Assembly (NCBI GenBank): GCA_024180945.1
Contig: JAKSGN010000033.1
Location: forward strand, 1,922,001 to 1,986,000
Direction of reading: 5' to 3'
From: Macrophomina tecta
Taxonomy: Eukaryota > Ascomycota > Dothideomycetes > Botryosphaeriales > Botryosphaeriaceae
DNA length: 64,000 nt
Shown in pieces: positions 23,401 to 34,186 of the stretch. The first letter of the stretch is position 1; each line of letters begins with the position of its first letter. The position numbers and the translations under genes are program-made. The notes under the pieces were generated by a model, which saw only the letters and a program-made list of their open reading frames with translations, had not been told where the DNA came from and did no database searches.

Positions 23401-23866
23401 GAACGGACGGCCCGGCGCGCCGGGCTTGCAGAGAGCCGAGTGAGGCTGTGATATAAAATATTGGCGTTATAGGCAAAAAATGGTTAGGTTTATGGGTAGA
23501 CTCAGAACAGATAGTCACACGGCCTAGCCTTGAACTGGGATTTGGCATGTTAATAGAGATCCTTTCTTTCCTGTTGCTCAGAACCGGAGTTTCGACTGCA
23601 AGTATGGTCGCAAATGACAGGGTCGTGTCGCTTCCTGCTCGCCAGAGCCATTCTAGCCCAAGCCCAGAACCCCGACCTTCGGGGACCAACCATAGGAATC
23701 GCCGAACCTGGATCGTATATCTAGCGCCTCCACCCCGACGCCATTGACTTACCTCCGAACAACAGCATCCAAATCAGAGAACTATACAAAAGCACATATT
23801 CAAGAGAAGACCCATCATCGGAAGACCAACATCGCGATCAGGGCATCCGAAACAAAAACGAAAATT
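23401..23866. other. Intergenic stretch, no gene seen
   Basis: About 470 bases hold the DBP3 3' UTR and the promoter of the small cysteine gene. Nothing else is recognised. Confidence 0.45.
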
Positions 23867-24526
23867 ATGTGCAAGAAGGCCCACTGCGAGACTTGTCGTA
23901 AGTGCAACCTCTCTCAAGCAAACGTACCGGTTCCCGGGGATAGAGCATCGCGCGCTCGCTGTCTTCCTTGCGGGCCCGGTCGCGCTCTCGAAATCCACCC
24001 GCTGCAAAACTTCCCGACTGCCTCGCTAACGGGAGTCGCGCGCAGAGAAGACGACTTGGTGGGGATGTACGTGACGCCTCCACACTTCTCTCCCAGCCAC
24101 CCGGTGCTTCCGGTATTCTTGCTGCGTTGTCTCAAGAGCGAGAAAAGCGCATGCAACCGAGCCTCAAGCGGGTTCTCTTCCCCTCCCCAGAAACCGAACG
24201 AAAGAATCACACCCGCAACCAACCCCCCCCCCCCAACCTCAGTTTTTTTTTTTCTTAATACCTTTCTTTTCTACAGACTCCGTCCCTACCTCGCTGCTAT
24301 GCGCTGAGTGCACACACGTTCCCTCATTTCCATCTGCACGATGCGTGTAGCGCATATTTTTTCTTGTGGCGCGAGTGGCTGATTTGACATGACTCTTTCT
24401 TCCTCTCTAGGCGGCAATCACGTACCTGCGGTGCTGGATGGTATCCCGAAGGAGGAGTGGTGCAACTGCGATCCCAAAGTCACTAAGGAGGGCAAGGTAT
24501 ATCCGCCGATGGGCAAGGCCGATTGA
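23867..24526 (+). CDS. Conserved 55-residue cysteine-rich protein with a 21-nt exon
   Basis: I assembled exons 23867-23897, 24046-24066 and 24411-24526 (31, 21 and 116 nt); the introns are 148 and 344 nt. The middle exon encodes KTTWWG between CETCQ and CGNHVP, rebuilding the pattern C-x2-C-x-K-T-T-W-W-G-C-G-N-H-[VI]-P followed by WCNC and YPPMGK. I know this pattern from a very small protein found across filamentous ascomycetes, though no function is established to my knowledge. The Cys pairs (CETC, CGNH, CNC) suggest a metal site. Skipping the microexon keeps the frame (21 nt) but removes the TWWG core, so alternative splicing would yield a shorter form. Intron 2 holds runs of 12 C (24223-24234) and 11 T (24243-24253). 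Confidence 0.8.
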
Positions 24527-24995
24527 CTATCTCTATTCAAGTTCTGGTGATGAAATTCGGGGCTTGAGTGGGTAGTGTGCGCTTTGGAGGCGCGGGCGCA
24601 TGCGAGCGGAGACCGTTTCGGCGCCTGGTGGCGTGAGCGAAGCACAAGAGAGAAAGGTTGTGAGGTAACAATGCGGCGGTTTTTTTGCGTTTTACGGGAT
24701 AGAATAATCACATGTATACGGCTCATGGAGAAGGGTATATGGGATTGTTGATGTTGCTGGTGATTTGTCTGTTTCAGCGATGCTGTGCGTGCCGATGACG
24801 TCGTTGATGTATGCCGAGGGCGCACTTCGCATGTCTTCTCCAAGCAAGCAAAGCAGCTAGCACCCTACACAAACGGGTCAGACTTTGCTGGATTCTATGC
24901 TTGTTGAGCGGCTTTCTACCAGGTCTCTAATATACTATCGGCTGACAACAATATCCCACGTTTCTCCCCACTGCCAGCGCAACACCTTCGCCAAG
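24527..24995. other. Intergenic stretch, no gene seen
   Basis: About 470 bases between two plus-strand genes: 3' UTR of the small cysteine gene and promoter of the next gene. Confidence 0.45.
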
Positions 24996-26138
24996 ATGAG
25001 TTGGATGGATTCTTGGTCACGGCCTTCCAAATCCCAGGCCACACCCGCCCCGTTCTACCTCCTCCCCGGCGGCGAAGAAACATCCTACTGCAAGTCATGC
25101 GGAAGAGTCATCAGTGAGTGCTTCCCGCGATCTTGACACGCGAACTTCCCGGGCGGCCACCTTCATGCATCGCATGGACGGGCAATTCTCCCGTGTTTTA
25201 GAAGACTAGCGATTGCTCCACCCGTCGGCTACAGGCCAAGCACAGATGCTTCCCGCAGATAAGCTTACGCGAATGCTTCGATATAATGCTGACGATCGTG
25301 TTGCGTAGGTGCTCGTAAATCTCACGCTACAAACGCCGCAAACACGCCTGCCAAGTATTGCTCGAGCCGATGCCGAAACCACAAGCCGGGAAAGGTTGAT
25401 CGAGAGATTGAACAAGCCTTTGTGAAGTTTTTGAAGGGAGCTGAGGAGCTGCCTCAGGCGAGCGACGGCAACACCAAAGCGAAGGGCAAGGGCCAAAAGA
25501 AGAAGAAGAAGGGGGACCCTCGCATCCTGGTTTCGTGTGACGCAGTGGAAAAGTACGTCTTTGGTGACCATTCAGACCCGGACAAGGTTTATGGAAGGAA
25601 GCGAAACAGAGCTCGACGTGGAGCGCCGCACGATGAAGAATGGAAGAGCGTGGATATGTTGTCAGATGGGGAGCACACAACTGCCAGTGAGGCTAGCACT
25701 GCTGAGGGAGTCACAGTCACGGTGGAACACGAGCCATTGGAGGGAGTTAAGTCTGCTACTGTGGCTAAGAAGGCACAGAACGAGACTATAGATGGGGACG
25801 TGCTGGCGCGGCTAGCCGTACGGAGCGGCACGCGTGTCCGCCCGTCGCAAGAGGTCTCTCAAGTGAATGGTAGCGTTGGTGGAGAAAAGGGCAGGGCGGA
25901 GAGGATTGAGGAGACGGAGGAGATGTTGGAGAAAAGGAAGCAAGGGCAGAAGCGGGCGCAGGAGAGGGAGATGGTCCGATGTGCAGCCAGGAGAGGCGTG
26001 GCGTTTGGTTTCGTAGTCAAACAGGCGGACGATGATCAGACCGAGGCGAGAAGGAAATGTGAAGCCGTGATGCAGGGCAAGGTGGTGGAAGCTAGCTTCG
26101 CCAAGGGAGATTGGAGCGTCAGGTGGAGAGAAGGGTGA
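24996..26138 (+). CDS. Conserved fungal protein with a Cys-x2-Cys zinc-type N-terminus
   Basis: Exons 24996-25113 and 25309-26138 (195-nt intron) give 315 residues. The N-terminus MSWMDSWSRPSKSQATPAPF is followed by YCKSCGRVIS and, across the junction, YCSSRCRNHKPG. The two Cys pairs (CKSC and CSSRC) probably bind one zinc ion. I recognise this arrangement from uncharacterised Pezizomycotina proteins. The rest is hydrophilic: Lys-rich GKGQKKKKKGD, then RILVSCDAVEKYVFGD, a low-complexity Ser/Thr/Glu middle, and a coiled-coil-like RAERIEETEEMLEKRKQGQK before the conserved CAARRGVAFGF block. The composition suggests a nuclear protein. The frame is open upstream and includes another ATG at 24897; the family-like MSWMDSW start is preferred. 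Function unknown. Confidence 0.75.
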
Positions 26139-27985
26139 AGATGCTATATCGATTTTCGTGTATGTCGGCACACCGAGGACTAAAAACAGGCTCGCAACTG
26201 ACACAGCCTCCCATTTCTGAGACTTGCAAAACTCGCTAAACGGCCTCGTTCGGGACGGTCATGCGATTTTGGAGACAGCGAGAGGGTCATGGCTTGGGTG
26301 TAGACGACACTGGCAGGTTCCTGCGTTTCTGGGGCTCGCGTCTGCTCGCATGTGCGAATCCTGCGGCGGAGCTGGACCGGGCGGTCTTGTCTTAGACACA
26401 GCTGGGACGGCGAAGGCACAAGTGGATGGAGGATGGTGGAGCGGGCGACGGGCTGGCAGCGATCAAGAGGTCGGTGTTATGCTAAGATCGCCTCCCGGCC
26501 GGCGGGCTGTCTCGAGGAGGGCGTCCCTACGACGGCTGCGGCGGGAGAGATGGCGTCAGAAGCGGCGATCTGCGGGCTGCGGTGGTGTTCTGGAAAGTAA
26601 GGTTATGCCCCGACCCGCTGCATGGCAGGAGGAGCGAGGTGCCTGGCACTCTTCAGACGGCGGGGACTAGCCGCGTCCGGCGTGCTGCGACGAAGATCAA
26701 ACCAGGTCATGGAGGCGGCAGTTTCAGGCGCGCTGGCGGCGAGCTGGCGGCGCTGTTGCGTCCTGAGGCCAGCGCACTGCTCGGTGGGCTGGCGATAGTG
26801 CGACGGCAGGCTGAGGGCGTTTGATGCTCTTGGGAACAGCGACTCGCGGACTGGCGGAGGCCTGCTGTCGAGGCCCATTGGCCAGGGCGACGTGCCGGCG
26901 GCTACGACGAGGCCTCTCGGCGGCCGGATCCATGCCGTGACAAACCCCACTGCAATGCTAACAATAGGGTAGGCGGTTTCCATGCTCTCCCTCGTGGCCG
27001 CTCTCGTCTCCTGCGTGCCCGTCTTTATCTAGCTGCCCGACTCCTGCTGGCCGGCCACAACCTGCACCTGCCTCCAGCCGCCGCTCTGCACGCTGTCTAC
27101 CCGCGACGCGCCCGTCTCCTGCGGACCCCCGCAGCCACACCCCTGGTGCCCTCCAAGATCCGTCCACGCCTCGCCTGGGTGAGTTGTTGCCGCAGTCCAG
27201 CACGAGATAAACCGCGACCGCGCCCGGCCTGCAGTCTTGTGCGCGACGGCTGACCGCCCGCCCAAACGAGCAGAGCAGAGCCACTGAGCAAGCCACTGCG
27301 CGTCTACCCCGCCGCCTTCGTCCCTCACCTCATTTCCGCCGCGACCACCCAGCACGATCCCTCCATCTGCGCCCCTCGCCCGCTGCGGCTCTCCGAATCT
27401 TCACCCCTCCTCCCCCGCCGCCCCCCGCTCCCGCCGTCGAGGCCTTCTCCTGGCGGCAGTGACTCGCACACCTCTCACGGCTGGTCGTGGAACAGCGAGT
27501 GTTGGCCTGGTCGGGATCAGAGTCGGACGAGCTTCTCTTGGCTGATCCCTGCTGCCGGACGGTGTCACCCGCAGACGAGAGCGTCGCACACGATATCCTA
27601 GGTATGTTGCGGTGACGCTGCTCACCGGATGAGCCGTCCGCGTTGAATTTTCCATTTCTCTGGATTATGCGCCTGCGATTTACGCAAGCACTGAGCTCCC
27701 TGCGGGGCGGCGCCCGCCGGTCAGCGCCGTGTGGGAGTGCCGCCCGTCTGCCTTTCATTGTCTTCACTTTGGCCTGTCAAGTGAACACAATAGACACAAT
27801 GGCTATTGCTTGCCATTCTCCGATCGCTCGGACCCACCCCAATCTCCAGCCTTTTCAAAAGGCGCCAAAGCCGCGCTTTTGTTCCTGTCCTTCACTCTGC
27901 TTTCATCCGCTCTTTCGGCATCATCCAGTCTAACCCGCCCGACTTCGCAGCACTCGAATAGACTTAATCGACCCCCTCGGTCGCC
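26139..27985. other. Long upstream region of the MAPK gene
   Basis: About 1.85 kb. Open frames on both strands (26224-26670 +, 27330-27767 -, and others) are Arg/Ala/Gly-rich chance frames. The last 500 bases are pyrimidine-rich, as is usual in leaders of filamentous fungal genes. No gene is supported. Confidence 0.5.
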
Positions 27986-29216
<1,231 letters not shown>

Positions 29217-29825
29217 TTGAAGTGTGTCGAAATGGCATATCTTTACGTACACCAGAATGCTTTTCAATGGACGGCCAATGAAGGGTCATGCATTGAGCGG
29301 ATGGATGGATTCGGAGCCCTTCACGATCATGGTGCACTGGGTCTGTTTGGCGAGACAATGACAACGAGTTCTTAAATATTTCTTTCTCCAACGCAGAAAG
29401 AGCCGGATGATTTTCTTTTTATCGCGTTGGAGAAATTTCTCTTCACAGATGCCTTCTACGGTTTCGCATCAGCAGCGGTTGCTTGCAATAGCGTCATCTA
29501 AGAAGATAGGGATCTCTCTGCACCAATTGTCAAATGAAACTTGGGTAGACTGCGCTTGAGGTTGATCGTGACAGTGAAGATGGACTGCGAATCATGCTTA
29601 AAAGATGGTTACGGCGGCTAAAGTGCACATCGTGATAATTCCCGACATTGCTATATTACAGTGGAGAAATTTCCTTCTAGGCCATCATATCCCATGCCCA
29701 GTAATACCTGTCTCCCATTGACCAAACGCCTCTCATATGCACCCAGTTGTACTTGCGGAGTGGAACTTTGACCAAACGCCACCTAGTCTCTTTTGCTATA
29801 ATATACCAGAAAATGAAATGCCAGC
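29217..29825. other. Convergent 3' region of the MAPK and ERV1 genes
   Basis: About 610 AT-richer bases lie between the stop codons of two convergent genes. It holds both 3' UTRs; no further gene is seen. Confidence 0.5.
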
Positions 29826-30636
29826 TCAGAAGTCGCATCTTCCATCTTTCCACCCTGTCCGCCAGCGCTCTTCCCATTTATTGCAGTCAAACTGATTCTT
29901 CCCAAGTTTCTCGTTGACTGCATTGTGCGCCTCGCACATCCACCGGCCAAACTCCTCCCTCGAGCTCACGCGCGGCGCGTTCTTATCCTCGGACAGCCAT
30001 CGTTGGAAATCTTCGGCACACGTCCAGCACGGGTACAGCTTGGAGAAGGTGTACATAAAGCGGCGCGTGTCGTCCTGCAGCTGCGGCGACGGCCGGACCG
30101 GGTAGTTGCCCGTAATGGAGTGTAGCAGCGTCCAGGACGACCGCCCGAGCTGCTCGACATCCGGAGGACAATCAGCCGGCTGTTCGGGGAAGGTTGCGGA
30201 GGCTGAGGTGTTAGGAGTGGAGGCTACGGCGCCGTTGGGACCCTTGGACTTTTCCTTGGCCATTGCGAACCATGACGATACAGAGGTGCAGGAACGGCAG
30301 CTAAAATTGCGGCAAGCATGGATTAGCTGTCCGCCTTCTTTTTGCGATTGCAGTGGCGACCTCCACGGGTGCGCGCGCGTGCGGTCTCTGGATGTTCTCT
30401 ACTCACGGTTTCCCATCCGGGCCGAGCACGACGCCCTTCGGGAGCTTCTTGGGCGCATCGGCGCCGGCGACGTGTGCCTGGGCTGTTGCGTCATTGTTAT
30501 TGTTGTTGCTGTTGCTGCTGGAGCCCTCAGCGGCTGAGGGGGACCCTTCAAGTGGTTGCACCGGCATGCCTGTCGTCGACTCTACAGCGCACGAGAATCG
30601 GGCGAGGATGGGGTATTCGAGGAGGGTTACAGGCAT
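29826..30636 (-). CDS. ERV1: FAD-linked sulfhydryl oxidase Erv1
   Basis: The enzyme reoxidises Mia40 in the mitochondrial intermembrane space and passes electrons to cytochrome c; it is also linked to cytosolic iron-sulfur cluster assembly. Exons 30636-30407 and 30300-29826 (106-nt intron) give 234 residues. The shuttle disulfide C-R-S-C lies at the exon junction (KP|CRSCTSVSSWF). The Erv core begins at LGRSSWTLLHSITGNYPVRP, contains the FAD-proximal pair in YPCWTCAEDF, then GRWMCEAHNAVNEKLGKNQF (helix with the His/Asn that contact FAD) and C-terminal KWEERWRTGW. The N-terminal 70 residues carry Ser and Asn runs (around 30490-30530) and have no obvious presequence, as expected for a protein imported by oxidative folding. 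Confidence 0.93.
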
Positions 30637-30934
30637 GGCCAGAGAATTATCAATTTGTCAGAAGGTGCCTGAATAATGATCCCACGCCGAGCGACGGGCG
30701 CCGACACCGTCCGTGCTTCCCTCGCGCGGCGGACCGGCGGCCTCTTCTTCGTGAATGACGAACCCGTTACCGGGTGCTGCCGAGCGCTTCAGCTCAGAGA
30801 CACGGCAGAGCTGTCTCGTGTGCCCTTGGCCTTTTCCCCGAACGCTGGTTCTCAACCCCACCAAGCGCGGGCTCTTGACTTTCTGTTCTCGAGCGCAAAA
30901 TTATGCCTCCGTCCCTCTGTTTGGTCCTTTCACC
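30637..30934. promoter_or_regulatory. Divergent promoter shared by ERV1 and HEM4
   Basis: The 298 bases separate the ERV1 and HEM4 start codons. A possible in-frame upstream ATG of HEM4 at 30755 narrows the shared part to 118 bp if used. I see no clear named operator. Sharing by the two genes is inferred from position. Confidence 0.5.
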
Positions 30935-31903
30935 ATGAGCGCTTCGACTGCTGCGCCCTCCGCGGCCGCCCCGTCAGACAAGATTCCTGTCTTGCTTCTC
31001 AAGACCAAGTCAACACCCGCAGATGGCTATGAGGAGTACTTCACCGCTGCCGGCGAGGGCCGCTACGACCCGATCTTCGTGCCCGTGTTGGAGCACCGCT
31101 TTCGCGACGATGCGCTGAAGCAGCTCCGCGCTGATATCGCCCGTGGTGGCTTCGCTGGCGGCGCGCAGTCACAGACAGCCAAGTACGGCGCCATTATCTT
31201 CACGTCGCAGCGCGCTGTTGAGGCCTTCTCCCACGTCATCCAAGACCTGCGCCGCGAGGATACGCACGATCTGGACGCCCTCCTCCCCCCCACGCTGCCT
31301 TTCTACGTCGTCGGACCCGCTACCGCGAGAGGACTGCGCGCTCTGGGCCTCCAATGCCCGGTCTTGGGCGAGGAGAGCGGCAATGGCGAGGTCCTGGCTA
31401 GATTCATCCTCAACCATTACAATGGCCTCGTCGCACCTAAGCTGCCGATCTTATTCCTCGTTGGCGAGCAGCGCCGCGATATCATACCCAAGACACTGCA
31501 GTCGCCCGAGCTGCCCGCAGAGCGCTACACCCAGGTGGACGAGGTGGTGGTCTATGAGACGGGGGAAATGCAATCCTTCCGCGAGGCCTTCGCGGCCGTT
31601 ATCACCAAGAGCAAAGTCGCCGGCGCGAGGCAGCTGTGGGTCGTCGTCTTCTCGCCGACTGGCGGAAAGGCGATGCTGGAAACCCTGGGGAAGATTGGCA
31701 ACAGCGCCGCTGCGGCCGGGGAGGAAACGAACAAGAAGCTGGACCAGGACGGCTGCAGGACGTACATCGCGACGATTGGGCCGACCACGCGGGACTATCT
31801 CGCGAAGTTCGGCTCCGCGCCGGACGTCTGTGCGAAGAAGCCCAGCCCTGAGGGTGTCGGTAACGGCATTGAGGATTTCATGCATGGCTTTGCCGGCAGG
31901 TAG
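30935..31903 (+). CDS. HEM4: Uroporphyrinogen-III synthase
   Basis: The enzyme closes hydroxymethylbilane to uroporphyrinogen III in heme synthesis and is cytosolic. The gene is intronless and encodes 322 residues. Family features are sparse, as always in HemD. Visible are VLLLKTKSTPADGYEEYF at the N-terminus, the fungal FVPVLEHRF, YGAIIFTSQRAVEAF (the substrate-cleft Thr/Ser-Gln-Arg-Ala-Val segment), FYVVGPATARGLRALGL, ILFLVGEQRRDIIPKTL, YTQVDEVVVYETGEM and IATIGPTTRDYLAKFG near the C-terminus. The two-lobed spacing fits. An in-frame ATG at 30755 would add 60 residues of Pro/Arg/Phe-rich sequence with no conserved feature, so the downstream ATG is chosen. Confidence 0.9.
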   Translation: MSASTAAPSAAAPSDKIPVLLLKTKSTPADGYEEYFTAAGEGRYDPIFVPVLEHRFRDDALKQLRADIARGGFAGGAQSQTAKYGAIIFTSQRAVEAFSHVIQDLRREDTHDLDALLPPTLPFYVVGPATARGLRALGLQCPVLGEESGNGEVLARFILNHYNGLVAPKLPILFLVGEQRRDIIPKTLQSPELPAERYTQVDEVVVYETGEMQSFREAFAAVITKSKVAGARQLWVVVFSPTGGKAMLETLGKIGNSAAAAGEETNKKLDQDGCRTYIATIGPTTRDYLAKFGSAPDVCAKKPSPEGVGNGIEDFMHGFAGR

Positions 31904-32818
31904 AAGACTTGTGGCAGCATGGCTGGAACATGCAGCGCCTGGAGGAGACGGGCACATCGAAGGAGGGTCAGACAGTTGTCCGAGTGGCGCGCGCGAGGGA
32001 TGCACCTGAAATCTCCACGAGTATTTCGATGCCCTTGGGCTTGGAGTCACAAGGTACTTAGGATGAGACGTACACGAAAAAAGAAAGTATATATCTAGAG
32101 GAATCGTCACATATGTCACGGCGGCAAGGCATATTACGGCAGCCTTTCGGAAGAAAAGAATTCGGTGCAATCGGGACATTACTTCCCAGCACAATGGATC
32201 CGGAGGCGTTGAGACTTGCAGGAATCAACAAATAGCTCGATCATGGTTTGTGGCTCTTTGGCCCATGGCCACCTACGCTGAGAACAATGTAAATGGTCAA
32301 ATGGCTGATTTTACACTATCTGGAGATTAGTGGTGAGCGAAGCCCTCGACTGGATCGTACGGTCTCCAGTGAATATACGTCTGGCCTGCCAGGTTGCTCA
32401 ACCGCTCTTTCGGGGCATCTGTTCAGTTGCTAGGTGGCATTGGTCACTTCCGTTTGCAACCGAAGCAATCCGCACGTTATGGATGCGTCCTGCGGTGCTC
32501 GGCTGCGACGAAAGAGGCGGGAGTAACAACGGATTGCAGTGGACGCGGTTCGACGCGTTGCGATTTAATGACGTCAGGTCTTCGACGCGCTGGAGCTAAA
32601 TTGGTCGCGTACTCACCTCCGCCTTAGTTGCCCCAACCTCACTTACTCCATCGTTGAACGTCGCCAACCCTTCAAACCAAGCTAAACATCTCTGAATCAT
32701 CTAACTACAGCTTGAGAAGCTCGGCCCCATCGCCGCCATTCAATTTTCAAGAGGCAATCGAACACGGTGACATTGGCACACGCTATCCCTCTACCGCACG
32801 CTTCGAACAATCTCCAAC
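31904..32818. other. Intergenic stretch, no gene seen
   Basis: About 0.9 kb between two plus-strand genes; the last 250 bases are CT-rich and probably the leader and promoter of the next gene. Confidence 0.45.
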
Positions 32819-34186
32819 ATGGTTTCCGGCACTAGACAGTCCGCTCGCATCGCCAATCAGGCTGACAACGAGTCCGCAAAGCCCCAAGCACAGACCTCTC
32901 CCAAAGGCACTAAGCGCAAGGCCGATGCCACCTCGCCCAAGAAAGCTCGTGGTGACAAGGCAGCCGAGCCTGAGAAGAAGCAGAAGACTCTGGAGGAGAC
33001 TATTGACAACGATGCTCCCAATGACGAGGAGATGACCGAGGCCGCTAAGGCGGTCGAGGGAACCAACAAGCAGGCCGAGACCAAGGGAGAGGATGCCGCT
33101 AAGAACGACCAACAAGAGCACAACGCCAAGCAGGAACAGCCTAAGAAGGAGGATAAGAAAAGCGGCGAAGTCGCAGCCGACAAGGGTAAAATATCCACCG
33201 ATCCTTGTAGAGGTGACAAAACCACGATGCATGAGCCAAGAACTGACACTGTCTTCAGGCGGAGCTGTCAAGCAAGATTCGGAGCGGGAGGAGAAGATGC
33301 CGACGAATATCCTTGAGAAAGGCATCATCTATTTCATCACCCGCGGGCGCGTGGGTATCGAAGACCCCGAGGGTCCGGAAGACCTCCAGCGCACGTACTT
33401 CGTCACACGTCCTCTTCCCAAGGGTGCTAAACTTGGAGATGGACCGATTGCGGACAGTGACAGCAACAGGCTCTTTGCACTCCCCAAGAAGACATTTCCT
33501 AAGAGCCACAGGGATAGGTACATGGCATTTGTCGAGAAGGGGAAGACCACAATCCAAGACATGAAAGAAACTTTCTTCGCCGGTTCCCAATACGAAACCA
33601 AGACGCAGGGAACACGCGAGGTTCCTCCCGCTACTCCGATCGGTGAAGGTGTCTATGCCATCACTGAGACCGGACGCAGCACTCACCTTGCCTACATGCT
33701 CACGATTCCGCAAGAGCTTGGTGAGGTGCAGGAGGAAATGGGCCTCCGCAACAAGGGCAGCTTCGTCCTTAGCGTCAAGAACCCCGAAAGGAAAGGCCCG
33801 GCCAATGCCCGCCTTCCAGAGCCCCCTAAGCTACCAAAGGAGTGAGTTTGTGCCCATCAATCCTCGCCTACATCGACACTAATTTACCTTGCAGGATCAC
33901 CGAGGAATTTCGTGGCCTCGCTTGGGCGCCGGCGAAGCCTCAGTACCTCGAGTATGACAACGTCCAGATCTTGCTCATTGGCGAAGGCACCGATGACAAC
34001 CTCGCAAACGCCCTTGAACCAAAATCCAAGGACCAGAAGCAGGGTAAGGAAAAGCCGGAGGAGGAACTCGAGAATTTGGAACATGAGGACGAGCTGCGTG
34101 TTCAGCACCTCCGCGGTAATGATACGGTTTTCGATGACTTGAAACTCAGCAAGGATGAGTATCCCAAGGTACCGACTACCTGGTAG
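32819..34186 (+). CDS. Conserved fungal nuclear-type protein (often labelled 'BTB domain transcription factor')
   Basis: Exons 32819-33185, 33259-33841 and 33895-34186 (introns 73 and 53 nt) give 413 residues. The first 140 residues are Lys/Glu/Ala-rich with several basic patches (TKRKADATSPKKARGDK) and are probably disordered and nuclear. The conserved globular part starts NILEKGIIYFITRGRVGIED. It continues YFVTRPLPKGAKLGDGPI, LFALPKKTFPKSHRDRYMAF, GEGVYAITETGRSTHLAYML and LRNKGSFVLSVKNPERKGPA, and after intron 2 EFRGLAWAPAKPQYLEYDN. I recognise this core from Aspergillus and other Pezizomycotina, where it is commonly annotated as a BTB domain transcription factor. I see no real BTB fold in it, so that label should not be trusted. 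Function unknown. Confidence 0.8.

Noticed and set aside
32783..33328. Minus-strand Leu-rich frame that looks like a multi-span membrane protein
   Set aside because: It is antisense to the Lys/Glu-rich first exon of the conserved nuclear-type gene; the Leu content is a reflection of that coding bias.
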